A DNA stretch of 64,000 nucleotides from Macrothele yani (GCA_039090855.1 CM077025.1:100420489-100484488), one strand, 5' to 3'. Shown: positions 1 through 11,940, numbered from the stretch's first letter. Notes: generated by a model from the sequence alone, not told the origin. Numbers and translations: made by a program.

Positions 1-1240
1 TCCCTCTCTTGCAGGACACATGAAGATTTAAGAAAGTTCAGACCTGTCCGATTCTGAACACTGTTAATAGAAGGTACCTCAAAGACCATTATCATGGATT
101 TGAACACAGAGCAGATTGTAAAGATCAAATTTTGCTGCAAGTCCAAGAAGTCAGCAATGGAAACCTTCAAAATGATCAAAACTGTTTACGGGGACAATGC
201 TCTATCCTGTGGTTGCGTTTTTGAATGGTATGCTCACTTTCGCGAGGGAAGGGAAGATGTTGGGGATGACCCAAGGATTGGAAGACCGTCAACCAGTCAT
301 TCTGAGGAAATGGTGTAGAAAGTTCGCTCTCTAGTGCAGTTAGATCATCGAATGATGGTACGGATGATGGAAGATGAACTCCATATCAACTGTGAAACAA
401 TCCAGCTGATTCTAAAGGAAGATTTGCGCACGGTTTGTGCCGCGCAGTTTGACAGAACCGAAAGTGCAAAGAGTCAAAAGCTGCAAAGTGTTCATTGCAG
501 CCGTGGAATCAGACCTTTCGATGCTGGACTGCATTGTGACAGGTGATGAGACATGGTGCTTTCAACACGATGCTGCATCAAAGAGGCAAAGCATGGAGTG
601 GAGGGCACCAAGTTCACCGAGACCCAAGAAGGTTCACTTGCAAAAGTCCAAAATCAAGGCAATGCCGATCACGTTTTGACAGCAACAGCATCATTCATCG
701 GGAATGGCTTCCGGAGAGCACATCACACGTTTTTTTTGACAGCAACAGCATCATTCATCGGGAATGGCTTCCGGAGAGCACATCAATCTCCAGTGCCTTC
801 TACCTGCAAGTTCTTGATTGTCTGCTGAAGCAAATTCATCGTGCGAGGCCACACCTGCGAGCACGGGGAAGTTGGTTCCTTCTGGATGACAATGCACTTG
901 CCCACTCAGCACTGTCAGTGGCACAGTTCCTCGCCAAATCCGTAGTCCCCAGGCTTAACCATCCACCCTACTCCCCGGACTTAGCTGCCACCAACTACTT
1001 CCGGTTCCCTAGAGTGAAATTGGTGTTGAAAGGAACGACGTTTTATGACTGTTCAGGACATCAAGAAGACCATTACCACAGAAATGAACAATGTTCCGGT
1101 AAATGAATTAAAAAAAAAGTGTTTTACACGTCTAGGGGAGCGATCAAAATGGTGCATCGATAAGAAGGGGGGACTACTTTGAAGAACCATAACCATAGTT
1201 GGACTAAACTTTCCTCGTAACAGCAGCTGTCCTGGAACTT
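1..1240 (+). pseudogene. mariner transposase pseudogene (broken, catalytic residue lost)
   Basis: This is a decayed mariner transposase, the enzyme that cuts and pastes the element at TA sites. The first reading frame opens at 94 with the N-terminal helix-turn-helix region and a GRPSTS linker, then hits an in-frame stop at 316-318. Later frames carry VTGDETWCF (first catalytic Asp, about 540), LLDDNALAHSA (second Asp, about 885) and PPYSPDLAATNYF (about 970). Counting 35 residues from the second Asp lands on Asn where the DD34D family has Asp, so the third metal ligand is gone. At least two frame shifts occur, and a 60-bp internal duplication lies at 671-785. The C-terminal RSKWCIDKKGDYFEE-type ending is readable near 1140-1185. 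I cannot define the terminal inverted repeats; the 5' end may lie before the window. Seen: the motifs. Known: the DD34D family. Confidence in mariner identity is high. Confidence 0.9.
671..785 (+). repeat. 60-bp tandem duplication inside the mariner
   Basis: A segment running from the T-run before GACAGCAACAGCATC to GGAGAGCACATCA occurs twice with period 60 (about 674-725 and 734-785), differing only in T-run length. It duplicates the FDSNSIIHREWLPESTS coding segment and is not part of the mariner family's normal sequence. Confidence 0.93.
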
Positions 1241-1263
1241 GATTGTCAGATGGTATATATATA

Positions 1264-1530
1264 CACTGAGTGGCCACTTTATTATAACCACCCCTCAGTA
1301 CTTCGTTGGGCCACCTTTTGCCTTTAATACTGCGCCGATTCTTTGTGGCATTGACTCCACGAGATGTTGATAGGTGGTTTGTGGAATCTGAGACCATGCT
1401 TGATGAATAGCGCTTTTCAGGAGTGTGAGATTGCAGGGTTGTGGATCCAGCTGTCTGATGGATCGTTCAACTTCATCCCAGACAAGATTACTTGGTCCGC
1501 AACACACAAATGATAGTAAGTAACACATCT
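1264..1530 (-). pseudogene. Tc1-like transposase, C-terminal tail with one terminal repeat
   Basis: On the minus strand an ORF ending near 1295 reads WDEVERSIRQLDP, then QIPQTTYQHLVESMPQRI and AVLKAKGGPTKY, the usual end of Tc1-type transposases (WDEL...IPQ...SMPRR...KARGG.T.Y). The terminal repeat begins at 1264 as CACTGAGTGGCCACTTTAT next to a TA (1262-1263). The rest of the gene is missing beyond about 1530, where short ATGATAGTAAGTAACAC duplications and then LINE sequence follow. A different Tc1 family lies just downstream. Broken and inactive. Confidence 0.82.
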
Positions 1531-1579
1531 CTGTATATAATGATAGTAAAAATGATAGTAAGTAACACAGTAGGAGTCA

Positions 1580-1695
1580 CTTGTGTTCTGAAGCACTCAA
1601 ATGACTCCTACATCTCCTCTGCAGTACCCAGGTTTCACTGCCATACATCAGAGTAAGAACAATTACACTTTCATACACAGCCATCTGGGACTCTT
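1580..1695 (-). pseudogene. LINE reverse-transcriptase scrap
   Basis: The reverse complement reads SQMAVYESVIVLTLMYGSETWVLQRR. The core LMYGSETW is the conserved thumb-side motif of many non-LTR reverse transcriptases (usually LTYGSETW). Only about 115 bp survive, sandwiched between two Tc1 elements, so the clade cannot be decided. Confidence 0.65.
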
Positions 1696-1789
1696 GACAA
1701 ACCATCATTCATATTAATACACTATATGGACAAAAGTCACCATACACCTAGAAGAGAAACACAACATAGCATTTATTGACATACATTAG

Positions 1790-4700
1790 TACGGTGTCGG
1801 TCCACCTTTGGCCTTAATGCATGCACTGACCCTTTTAACCATGCTTTCGACAAAGTTTTGGAACACAGCGATAGGTATGCGCTTCTATTCTGTACATATT
1901 GCTGCCGTTAACTGTTGCTTACAGGGTGCGCACGCGTGCTTGAAAACCTGAAAAGTCCTGGAAAATCGTGATTACGTTTTCAAGGCCTGGAATATCCTGG
2001 AAAAACGGTGTCTTTTTAAAGCTGTCTTGAAAAGCCTTGAAATTTGACATTAGTGCTTAAAAAATGCCCTTTTAAGAAATTGTGTTACTGTTACCCCTTC
2101 ATTTTTTAAAGTTCCTCTCCTCTGTTCTCAAAGAAACCGCCAGCAACGGTCCAGTGCAATAAAATTGGATGATTACTAGTAGGTCTGTTTGGAAGGTGAG
2201 CTTGATGTCCGTCGGACAACTCTGAGAATGGAAGAGGAAAGAAAAGGCATTTAGCATTTGCAGCGGAGGGGAGTGGCGTATGTACCAAGTCAGCTGGCAT
2301 CCACCAGTGAGGAGTATGCGTGAATAACACATCATCTTCTTGTTTATGTGCATGCCACCCTCACTCCCCTCAAGAGACTTCCACTACTTATGATAAAAAA
2401 TAAGAAAACTATCTTTGCAAATTTTTCACGAAAGTGGCTGAAATTTTTACATTCACTATAATTGGATTACAGGAGCTCACTTCCAAAATTCCAATTGAAT
2501 TGGTTTAAAACTTAAAAAGTTAGCATTAGTAATTTTTATTATGGACAAGTATTGTGCCTCTTTGGATAGAGTGAGCCTCCAGCAGGAAGGGTGTTACCTT
2601 ACCATAGCAACGGTTGATTGACAGCTGGGAGCCCTGATCTGAAGCCCTTGGTTGAGAAGAAAGCAAACACCTGTTTATCACTTCCACAGCTCAAAAGGAC
2701 TAGGAGAAATTTTTCAGAAATCCATTTTTCCGAATTTTGAAAATAACAGAGTAAAATTTTTACAGTGGTTAAGATACATCACAATAAAGTTCTAGTGCAA
2801 ATTTCACCAAATTCCGTCAGGAACTTTAGCAGATGCAAAAAAAAAAAAAAAAAAAAAACTTCCGTTGCACAATCGGATTGAAAAAAGAAACAGTAATTAT
2901 AAATTACGGGAAAAGCAAGTGAATTATTTTTTTTAGATGCCATGGTTTATTTAAACACAGTGATCCTTAAATTTTTTTCTGTGATGATATGGACTCTATT
3001 TGAATTACAAACATACATTTTTATTCAGATGTCTGAGTTACTGCTTTAGTAAAAAAATCATCTATAATTAAAAAGTTTTCAATGGATTTAAGCGATATTC
3101 AGCAGATAAACGGTATTTTAGTAAATTGCAACATCATGACGTAAATTTGGTAATTTTGTCGAAAATTGGGGAGCATTTTTTTTTACACTTTCTATTACAG
3201 TTAGGGTGAAGGAGGAAGGGTGCAACTTGACAGTTCATTGAGCTGCAGGTGGTGATTTATGGCGATGTGCCAAATGAAAAGAAGCCGTTCCATCAGGACA
3301 TTCCAAGGTTGTGTGTGTGCGTGGACGCGTCCTCCTGCTGTTTGATCTTAATCGGAATGTTTTTGTGCAGGGGTGGTGGTGGTGAGAGAAATATCCGTTT
3401 CAGCTTTACAGCTTTCACGGTTCACGGCTCTTTTTTTCTTTTTTTCTTGGTAATAAATAAAAATCATAGTTGCTGCATTCACCATTGGTCCATATTTGCA
3501 TTTCTTGAATATAAACAGCAGACAATCAGAAACATGGTGTTGGGTGGGTCTTGATATTCTTCATTTTGCATATGCTGAATTCAGTTCTGTGGGAATAAGG
3601 AATGAATTATACTGTGAATATATACAAAACTACATATTTTTGAGCTGAAAGAATAGGTCTACTTGTACACAGTAGCTAACGTGTGGACTCAGATGAAGAC
3701 AATCAGACATACGGACTTCTGATTCCATAAAAAAAAAAATCAACAGTTTTTTTATTATACACTACAGGTAAAAAAGCAAAAACATGTTTTTAAACATTAT
3801 AAAGGAAAATGGATTTTTGAAACGCATGACTTGATGATCTTAATTTCTGAAAGTTTCTTTTTTCCACATCCTTTTTTTTTCAATTACAATACATTGTAAC
3901 AGGATACTGTGTGTTGTATCACTTAGTGATATGGCAGATTTCCTGTTGCCGATATCCGCGATCGTAAGCGGTAGTTGCATTGCGATTGTTGATGATGACA
4001 AAATAAATACTGGAGTGATGCAAAATGTTGCATAAACTATTAAAAAAAAATCGACCCCTCTCCCCCAAACTTTTATGTGGTCATCATAGCTGATCAACCA
4101 TTTCATTCCATGAGCATCAGCACATTTCAATCATTTGAACATTTGGGATATCCCCCCCCCCCCCGAACTTTTATGTGGTCATCATAGCGGATCAACCATT
4201 TCATTCCATGAACATCAGCACATTTCAATCATTTGAACATTTGGGGTATCTGAAGGAATTCAGCCGTGCTTAAGCGCCTAGCGCAATGAAAACATGCTAA
4301 TTTTGGACAGTTCTATTCCCTGCCCCTCTACCATCCATAATAATTGAGAGTACATACTGTAGTTTCAAATATTCTATTTATGAGCTAGTTTTCGTGCTGT
4401 TCGTTATGTTTTTATTTACAAAATTACTAACCCTTTCGAACTATGGTTGCAGAAACGTTTATGCTTTGGGTTTGTCTGTACGATAATTCGCGTGAAAGCG
4501 GTTGGATTTCGGGGAAATTTTAGTATGCTGTTGAGTACAACCTGGAAACCTACCCCGTTGAAAATGGTCGAAATTAAATTCAAAGGCCAAGACATAAGAG
4601 CAGTATTCGTTCTCCAAGCTTAGGAATGTTAACTCACATAAAATCTGTTTGATTGCAACAAAGTTTTGGTATGTTATCAGGGAGGAGAAACCTACCCTTG

Positions 4701-5868
4701 TAGAAAATGGTCCAACTTGAATTCAAAGGTCAGGGCATAAGAACAGAATTCGTTCTTTACGATCTTGCGCTTGATAAACTTGATCCATTTGCATAAAGCA
4801 CATTCATCCATTTGCATCTTTCATCATTTTTATTACTTAAAACTGAAATTACTTTTAAAAAATAATTTGAACATGATACTGTAAAGTGTAATAATCATCC
4901 TGGAATTTTTTTGTATATGTCCTGAAAAAGGCCTGGAAAGTCCTTGAATTCCCCCCCCCCCCCAAAAAAAGTGTACGAACCCTGTGCTTAGTAGTAGGCC
5001 TTGGTTCCAAACTTCTTATGCGGCACTTTAATTCATCCCATATGTGTTCTATGGGATTAAGAGCAGGGCTCTGTGGTGGCCAGTCCACACACGATACAGA
5101 ATTATCATCAAACCATGCCATAACAGTCCTTGTTTTACAGCTCAGTGCATTATCCTGCTGGCACCAACAAGGCTCAGCTCCAGAGTATTGCCACATAGTT
5201 GGTAGGGTATAATTGTCCAGAATATTGAGGTAAAGGTGCTGGCTAACAGGTTTGTCCACAATAACCAATGGACCGGGACCATACCATGAAAAACACCCCC
5301 ACGCGAGTACAATGCTAGCTCCAAACTTGACTGTAGGAACAGTATATTATGGTAGATAGCATTCCGCTGGCTGCCGCCATTCCCACACACGACCATCAGA
5401 CTGATGGATCGTGTATCTGGATTCATCAGTCCATAGAACCCATTTCCATTGATCTATGGTCCACGATAAATGTTCTTTACACCATGCTGAACTATGAGTA
5501 GCATTCTGAGTAGAGACGAAAGGCTTATGAGCAGCTGCACGACCACGGTGACACATGGAATGAAGTTCTCTGTGAATGGTACGTGCACATACCGAAGTTC
5601 CAGCATTTTTACTCACATTACTCCGTCGATTAGCTGTAACGACACTCCTGAAGTTTTGATGTCCTCTATCACTGATTTTCTTTAGTCTGCCGGTACGTTT
5701 TGCTGCTTCAGGCACACCATGTGTCTTCCACTTATTCCATACATCCAAAACAGGTGACTTGGGTATGTTTAAATGCCTCTCGGTTTCTCTTATGGACAAC
5801 CCACTAATATAACACCCAACAATCTTTCCTTTCTCAAAGTCAGTTTGCTCCTGCCGCAACATTTTCAT
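1790..5868 (-). pseudogene. Tc1 transposase (DD34E), one frameshift and one large insertion
   Basis: Start ATG at 5868. Residues 1-120 hold two helix-turn-helix modules (FEKGKIVGCYISGLSIRETE, then TGRLKKISDRGHQNF and the second recognition region). Catalytic residues are all readable: Asp in LWTDESRY, Asp in WCQQDNALSC, and Glu in NPIEHIWDEL exactly 35 residues after the second Asp. Two lesions break it: a frame change near 5345 (first frame stops at 5347, the second runs from there through GCFSWYGPGPLVIVDKP), and element A inserted after SLEPRPTTKH. The tail resumes left of element A (1916 downward) as FVESMVKRV and CIKAKGGPT. The tail also has an in-frame stop near 1890. Before the insertion it was a nearly complete gene. 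Confidence 0.9.
1922..4984. mobile_element. element A, copy 1 (non-coding, CAGGG termini, 6-bp TSD)
   Basis: It begins CAGGGTGCGCACGCGTGCTT and ends GTGTACGAACCCTG, so the short imperfect inverted repeat is CAGGGTKCGYACRC. The flanks carry a perfect 6-bp duplication TGCTTA at 1916-1921 and 4985-4990. Subterminal CCTGGAAAGTCCTTGA-like words occur near both ends. No ORF over about 137 codons, and none resembling a transposase, is present in the 3063 bp; poly-A, poly-T and C-runs are common. It is colinear with copy 2 at 42866-46060. CAGGG ends and a 6-bp duplication suggest a non-autonomous hAT-like element; this class assignment is inference. Confidence 0.88.
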
Positions 5869-6009
5869 TCAACCTCACAGTGCGACATGATTGCGGTTAG
5901 ATGCAGGCTTGTTTTTATACCGTTTGCTGCTGTACCTCACATCTTAACAATGCAGAGGAACCATTCATTTACTTTTGAATGGGTGTCCGGTGGCTTTTGT
6001 CAATTAGTG

Positions 6010-6499
6010 TATACACAGTGGTCACTCTGGCTTTTTTAAAGTTTTCGCCAAATGTAATCCGATGTCTACAAATATTTTTTTTCACTCTCCATTGTAAATA
6101 TAAAAACCATAAAAACATAGTGTTATAATAGTACAAAAACAATAAGTTATGGATTCTTTACAATTAAACAGCAAAATATTATGTTATGGATCCTGAATCC
6201 TAATAGAAAAACATATAGTCACTTATATTCAATTTTGAATTTATTACTACCTGTAAAATTTCTAAACAAAGTGTTATTACTAGAGTTAGGATTCTTGCGT
6301 GCAAATTTTTACTAAATTGTCTGCAAATTTTCTTCCCCATTGCGTGCAATATTAAATGTAGAGCTACACAATATTTTAATGTTCCCAATCTTTTAATGTA
6401 ATAAAAATAAATCACTTACCAGTAATTTCTATATAATTTTTTTCTTTTCATTGCATACAAAGTAATTCTGTCGCACAGTACAGATTTTTTCAATGTTCT
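6010..6499. other. AT-rich spacer, nothing recognised
   Basis: Between the Tc1 right end and the hAT pseudogene C-terminus. The minus-strand ORF at 6200-6415 has no recognisable motif and may be degraded 3' hAT sequence. Confidence 0.5.
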
Positions 6500-9400
6500 G
6501 GAAAATCATTTTCTGTCGCTTGTCAGTCTAAAAGTCTTTGTATGAGAGAAAGATCTCTCCACCTCCACGCTCACTAGAGGCACAAACTTGGTCTTTATGC
6601 GAATGTCAAGCTCTTGGTTCTCATTGACGAAGGCAATGACGTCTGGGTTCTTCCTAAGAGAATTTTCCAGCTTTGTCTTGGCAAAGTCATCCACACAGCT
6701 TTCCACTTCCCGGGCTGCCAATTGCGCCAGCCCGCACCAAAACGTTGTTCTTGCGCCATTCTGCTAAAAAAATCGCCATTTCGACGAAATCTGCGCCAAA
6801 GGTAAAAATTTACCGGTCATCGATATTTTAGCGTTATCTTACGACATTCGAAATCGATTCAGCGGTTAATTCGTACGTGAGATTCTTACGCAGATTCTTG
6901 GAGTCCCCTTCAGGTTTTTTTTTTTTTATATGTCATTTTCAAGATCGATGCAAAAGTGAAGAAATTTTCGGGATATTAGTTGGGGGGGGGCGTATTCCGT
7001 CTGGGGACGTTGTTTTGTCTTTTTAAACGTTCAGAAACGGATGTTAAACAAAGTGCAGATTTTTCCCATAATCATATTTTTTTCTCGCGCAATGTTGCTT
7101 CTGTTCAGTATTGTTAAATATAATTTCATTGCATAATTTCAGCTTGAAATTGTAGGCAACGATTTCCGAAAACGAAAGTTAGGCCGCCCAAAAATTTCCA
7201 CGTAATCTTCGGCGACGAGATTCTCGCGCTGATTCGAGGAATTCCGTCTTTTTTTGTTATCATTTGGACCATGTACGAAATCGATGCATAACTGAACTAA
7301 AATTTTGGGAAGATTGGTAGGGGGGGGGGGTCGTTTTCTCCGTCGGAGGACGGAATTTCATCCTTCGAAAACGGAAAGTAGACAGAGGTAAGATTTCTCT
7401 GGTAATCGTAATGTATTTTTCTCGCGATGTTTCCTCTACCCAGTATTGTTAGATATCATTTTATTCCATAAATATTTGTATTTCAGCTTGAAAATGTTGG
7501 ATAAATTTCCGAAAACTGAAGTCAGACGGAGCGAAGATTTCTTCCGTAATTGTATCCCCCACCCCCTTCCCCGCAATGTTTCCACTCCTATGTAGTTGTT
7601 AAATGTCATCACCCTCATAAATGTGTGTGCATTTTAGCTTGATAAGGGGGGGAGTTTGTAAGAATTGATGCATGGTGTTAAAAAAAAGTATTCATTCTCT
7701 GAAAATTACACCATTTATCTAAAATAGTTAAAGCTCTGATATCAGAATTCATGGTTCTCAGACTGAAAGTTCTTTAAGCATGATGGATAAAATTGTCATC
7801 TGAGGGAATAAAAAAAAAAAAAAACGAAAAAAAGAAAGAAAAGTAACAAATAAAAATGGTAAAGGGAAAACTATGAGTAGAAAAAAAAAATAATAAACAG
7901 TGGATGCCGTGCAGTGGCAGAGTCAACAAAAGACAAATATGGCCATGGAACTTGCTGAGAAGAAAGTAGGGTTTGCTCACAAGAGGAAACCAGAGCTAAT
8001 GTTTTAGCAAGTACTTGAACAAAACCAGGAAAAAAACTGTTTGAAGCTCTCTTTCAAAACCACCCTATTTTGTTTGGAATTCACTAATTTTGTGATTGTG
8101 AATACAGTGGTGTGATCTAGTTAAATATTTTCATAAATAAATTACAGTAAACGATTCAGTTTTGTTCATGCTTTGTAATATTCACACTTTCTCACTGCAC
8201 AGTCTGATTTTTCACCAAATTAAAAAGTACAGCTTTGTTTTTTTTCTTTGTCAGTCTCATGTATGTTAATTAAAATCGCTCACGAGCACTATGGATAAAT
8301 GAAAGGATTGTTTATATTGCATAACTTGTAATCAATTATCAGGGATACTGATCTTTTGGTTCTTACTTAAAGTCTGAATTTTGCCCCGTACGTTCAGGGA
8401 TCAGAATTTTTAGGAGGTTTTCTTTTTCTCATTTTTATCTACCTTGGGGAACATCTTCACCCTCACACTTTTCTTTTTCCAGGTGGAAGGTGCGTTGAAC
8501 CACATACTAACTCGCAATCGTCTGCTTAATATCCATGTCCATACATGCAGGATCCCATGTATGCAAGAACAGTGGCTCTTTCAGACAGCAACAACAAAAA
8601 AGTCATACACTGATTCTACTACTGAAGAGGGGAGGGGGATCTCGTGCTAAAACGTCACTGTGCAAGCGGCGTTGAGCGATAGAAGCAGCTTTTATCTAAC
8701 CAACTTTACTAAATCTCACTATCATCTTATAGTTTTGGTTCCAGTTGTAATTGTTCACAGCAATAACAAAAGTTTGACATTGATAATTACTTGATAAAAA
8801 ACATTGTATGAAGAGGAACATAGTGCAACTGCTTAAAGATGATGCAACTGCTTAAAGATGATGCATATAGTTTTCACTCTTATCTTATAGTTTTGGTTCC
8901 AATTTGATTATTAAATGTTACATTAGTTTACCTTTTATATCGAAGGTATGCTTTCCTTCAGAAAACCTTAGGAGTTTGTGATGAACACGCAAACCACGTC
9001 GAAACCAACCAGCTGGCATGCGTCGCTTGCCAGCTGGTTGGTTTCAGATATAATGTATTTTAATCTGAATGCCATGAATCTCGAAAAATATGCTGCAAAA
9101 AACCAACCAAACAGCAAACAGTAATTACATGTTATTCATTCTTCCTAAGTGTATATTCGCAAGCATTCAGTATCAATAGCAACAGTTCTTGGACGCGGCA
9201 GCATCCTATTTGTGTTACAGCGAAACAAATGCATTCAGAAGAAAATCCCTGATATTAATGTGTTACGCTTAAAATATTGCAGGTCATGTAGTTTTCAATA
9301 AATCGTGGGTAGTATAATTGTTTTCCTATTTATCTCACTGTAGGAACGTCAGAAATGCTAATTAACAGTCGTAAGAGAAGCAGTAAAATATCAACAAACC

Positions 9401-10767
9401 TGAAATATAACATTTTTTCATAGTTCATAAAATAATGGTAATTCAGTATATAAACATAACTTAAAGCACAGCATGGACTTAAAACAATTAAAAATACTAT
9501 CATTAGCTGCTCCAAAACCTGAGTTCTGCTTCAAAATGCAAATTTTCTGCTCCAAATTGCAAATTTCCCTGCTCCAAGAATTGCTCCAAAACATGGTAGG
9601 GGCACTAACACCCCTGCACTTCCTTAAAAATCTCCCACTGTGTTTCCTTTTCTAGGTTCCATTTTTCAAGCTTCTTGATGCTGTCTACAATGAACTTGTA
9701 GTTGTATGCCTCATACAATTCTTTTTCCAGATCCTTACTGCCCACTAGACTCTTGAGTTTTGTAACTGCTGCACTACCATCTTCTTCAAGTTGGGCAATG
9801 AAATCCTTGATCTTGGCAAAGTTTAGACAGTAGTATACCACAGCAAAGATCCAGGTGCCCCACCTGACGATCACAGGCTCTGGAGGAAGGGCAAGTTGGG
9901 TGGTTTGTTTGCTGGAACATATTGATTCTCTCTGGGGCCTTAAGCAGCACTTTCTTCATTAATCCAATGAATTGGTTTGCAACTTTGTACTTTTCCCTTA
10001 CAGCTTCACAAACTATACAAGGAGTGCACCAAGCAGGTGCACTCAGTAGTAATCCCTAGAGGTTGGAATAGAAAGGCTTCAGGTGCTAAAATGCTTTCAG
10101 CGTATAAGACGCCTGATCTGTGACCTCCAACCATATCTTGTCGTAATGAATTTCTGGCCACAACTTCGAACAAGCATCGTTAAATGCCTGCATTACAGTG
10201 CAGTTATTTGTTTTCACCAAATGATACATTTTGAATAACATGAAGCGAAATAGTTCTCCATTCAAAGGAGCAACAAGAATGGATAGGACATACCTCTTTT
10301 GAGCATCGTCCAAAATGAATGTCACTGGAGAATATCCATAATGCTTTTGATCTTAAGTATAGTGTCACCATAATTCACATCCACATAGTTCTTCCTCAGA
10401 GTGCTCTCATCGGGGATTTTCCTTTGCATGTATTTTTCCAGAAATCCTTTTTGGGAAGGATGGTTGACTTTAGACTTTAAAGGGATTAGGGCAGTGGCAA
10501 TATCAACATTAAACTGGTTGACTTGATCAGCTTTTTTAGAATGTTGTTGAAAACCGTCCGCAATGAACGGACATTTTGTACTGCTTTTCTTGGTTTTTGT
10601 TCTAATTTCTTTGTTCTTTTTGTGAGTGACAGATTCCACGTGTCTCTTCAATGGCAGCTTTTCTTGACACAATACATACACAAAATCAGAGTACCATCAG
10701 TTTCAAACCCCTCATTTTGAAAGTCCTTTAGAATACTGTAGAATTCATATTTTCCGATTTTACTCAT
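6500..10767 (-). pseudogene. hAT transposase pseudogene, split by element B
   Basis: Reading leftward from the likely start ATG at 10767 (MSKIGKYEFY): a BED-like zinc finger (CMYC, then LPLKRHVESVTHKK) with a frame change near 10675; the catalytic region with LRKNYVDVNYGDTILKIK, FILDDAQKRYVLSILVA and KIWLEVTDQAS (aspartates at places expected for the family); then VIVRWGTWIFAVVYY, the conserved RWGTWL-type segment, near 9860; then WNLEKETQWEIFKEV. Element B interrupts here (6710-9616). The C-terminus resumes at 6703 with VSVEVERSFSHTK, the hAT dimerisation motif. At least three frame changes or stops occur. The architecture matches hAT proteins of the lineage that gave CGGBP1-like genes. I could not find its terminal repeats. 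Inactive. Confidence 0.87.
6710..9616. mobile_element. element B, copy 1 (non-coding, 6-bp TSD)
   Basis: Left end CCGGGCTGCCAATTGCGCC (first bases mutated from CAGGG), right end GGGGCACTAACACCCCTG. A perfect 6-bp duplication CACTTC lies at 6704-6709 and 9617-9622, and removing the element rejoins the hAT transposase reading frame. The interior has several diverged copies of a unit containing TTTCTTCCGTAATCG, CAGTATTGTTGTTAAAT and TTTCAGCTTGAAAATG, a C/G-run region, and ends with TGCTCCAAAA words. No transposase ORF. It is colinear over its whole length with 51345-54211. Confidence 0.9.
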
Positions 10768-10779
10768 TTTTGCTTTGTG

Positions 10780-11040
10780 TCTATTTGCTACTAAAGGGAG
10801 AGAAAATGAATGCGAACCCATGCGTGCGCTGCTTTCGTTCTTCTTCCTGCTTCTTCTGGACTGCACCTATTTCATTGCAGGGGAGAGAGGAAGAGAAAAA
10901 GAATGCAAACTAACCAGTGAGCAACTGCGCCTATTTCGTCGCGCGGGGGAGAGAGTGCGAGAAATGAATGCACTAATCTGTAATTCTGCAACTTTCCCTT
11001 CCTCGTGTTTTCTCTCTCAGAGATACACATAAAAAAAAAT
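10780..11040. repeat. diverged GAGAGAG/AATGAATGC repeats
   Basis: Three loose copies of a GGGAGAGAG-rich unit followed by GAATGCRAAC or GAATGCACT, with CTGCGCCTATTTC words between them. It lies just upstream of the hAT transposase start and could be its 5' subterminal region. Identity is not certain. Confidence 0.4.
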
Positions 11041-11279
11041 GGTAGATTAACTGTAAATTAAAAAGTAAATTTAGCGTTCATTTCGGGTGTAGATATTTGG
11101 TTTGTGTGCAAGATTCAAGATTGCGTACCGAAAGGGCTTTTGCATGCTAGAGAGTGCACATAAGGGGTGTTAAAATAAGTTGATTTTACATGTTTATGAT
11201 CAGATTTGGAATCTATATACGTGCCTGCATAAAATTTTGTACTGCATGCTGAAAGCAGAAATCCTATCTCTAATTATTG

Positions 11280-11303
11280 CATACATACATACATACATAC
11301 ATT
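11280..11303. repeat. (CATA)n microsatellite
   Basis: A perfect run of CATA, close to six units, in non-coding DNA. Confidence 0.95.
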
Positions 11304-11749
11304 TGACTTATCTAATTACTGTTACAATCCAATGGTATTTGATTATTATGTCATTTCTTACCATTGTTTCTTATGCATTGTTTGAAGTACAGTGAAACCT
11401 CCATTACCAGACACTTCCGAGCAATGGCAAGTTTTTATTGGTACTGAAGAGTTGCCATAGAATTAACATTAATGATAACCCCCAAACAGCGAAACATTTT
11501 GACAACGGACACTCCAGTCAGTTCCAAAGAGATCTAACTGACACCTTGCCCTTTAGAATTTTACTCGTTTCCTTCGTTACTTTGGGGAAAGGAATAAAAT
11601 AAGAATAAAGAATGCTACTATGAATTAAGAATGCTACCGTGCATTGAGCCCGATGGGTTGGATTATGGTCAGTACAATGGTGTGCGTAAGTGAAAAGAAA
11701 GGAGTTAAAGTTTAGTTCTTTGTGAGGCAAACTCCAGCTCCTGTTTTTT

Positions 11750-11940
11750 GGTGCAAATATGACAAAGATGGTAAGTCAGACAATATCCGAAAATTTGAAA
11801 ATTTCATCGTCCTGGAGTGGGAATCGAACCAGGGTCTGCCAGATAGCACCCTGGTATGCTAACCCCATAACTAACCACATTTTCAAAATTTATATTGTAT
11901 GGTGTAATCCCATATTCCATTCATGATCCTGCTCCTGTGT
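11750..11940 (-). mobile_element. tRNA-derived SINE (family S1)
   Basis: On the minus strand, 11880-11811 reads as a tRNA-like head: GTGGTTAGTTATGGGGTTAG (A-box-like) and GGTTCGATTCC (a perfect B-box, RNA polymerase III promoter). It is followed by a tail with TTCGGATATTGTCTGACTTA and CATCTTTGTCATATTTG. The same tail occurs twice in inverted orientation at 15958-16112, which shows it is repeated. Too altered to be a working tRNA. Confidence 0.75.

Larger units (their letters stand above)
1720..6009 (-). mobile_element. Tc1 element with both inverted repeats, split by element A
   Basis: The left end CACTATATGGACAAAAGTCA (1720, TA at 1718-1719) and the reverse complement of the right end CACTAATTGACAAAAGCCAC (ending 6009, TA at 6010-6011) form the terminal inverted repeats. 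Without the 3063-bp insertion at 1922-4984 and one copy of its 6-bp duplication, the element is about 1.2 kb, a normal Tc1 length. CACTATATGGACAAAAGT is a widely shared Tc1-type terminus. The transposase lies on the minus strand between 5868 and about 1790. Confidence 0.9.

Noticed and set aside
2099..4130. Short ORFs in element A (and the matching ones at 43044-45253)
   Set aside because: Frames differ between the two copies and none shows a domain; the element appears non-coding.
7774..7980. Paired ORFs at 7774-7980 and 52230-52622
   Set aside because: Shared only because both lie in element B; poly-A/T runs give Phe/Ser-rich peptides, and lengths differ between copies.
10775..11032. Plus-strand ORF opposite the hAT zinc-finger region
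   Set aside because: Antisense shadow plus GAGAGAG repeats; no domain.
11811..11880. A tRNA gene (perfect B-box)
   Set aside because: Arms do not fold as a full tRNA and a SINE tail follows; better as a tRNA-derived SINE head. The same applies to 16520-16596.
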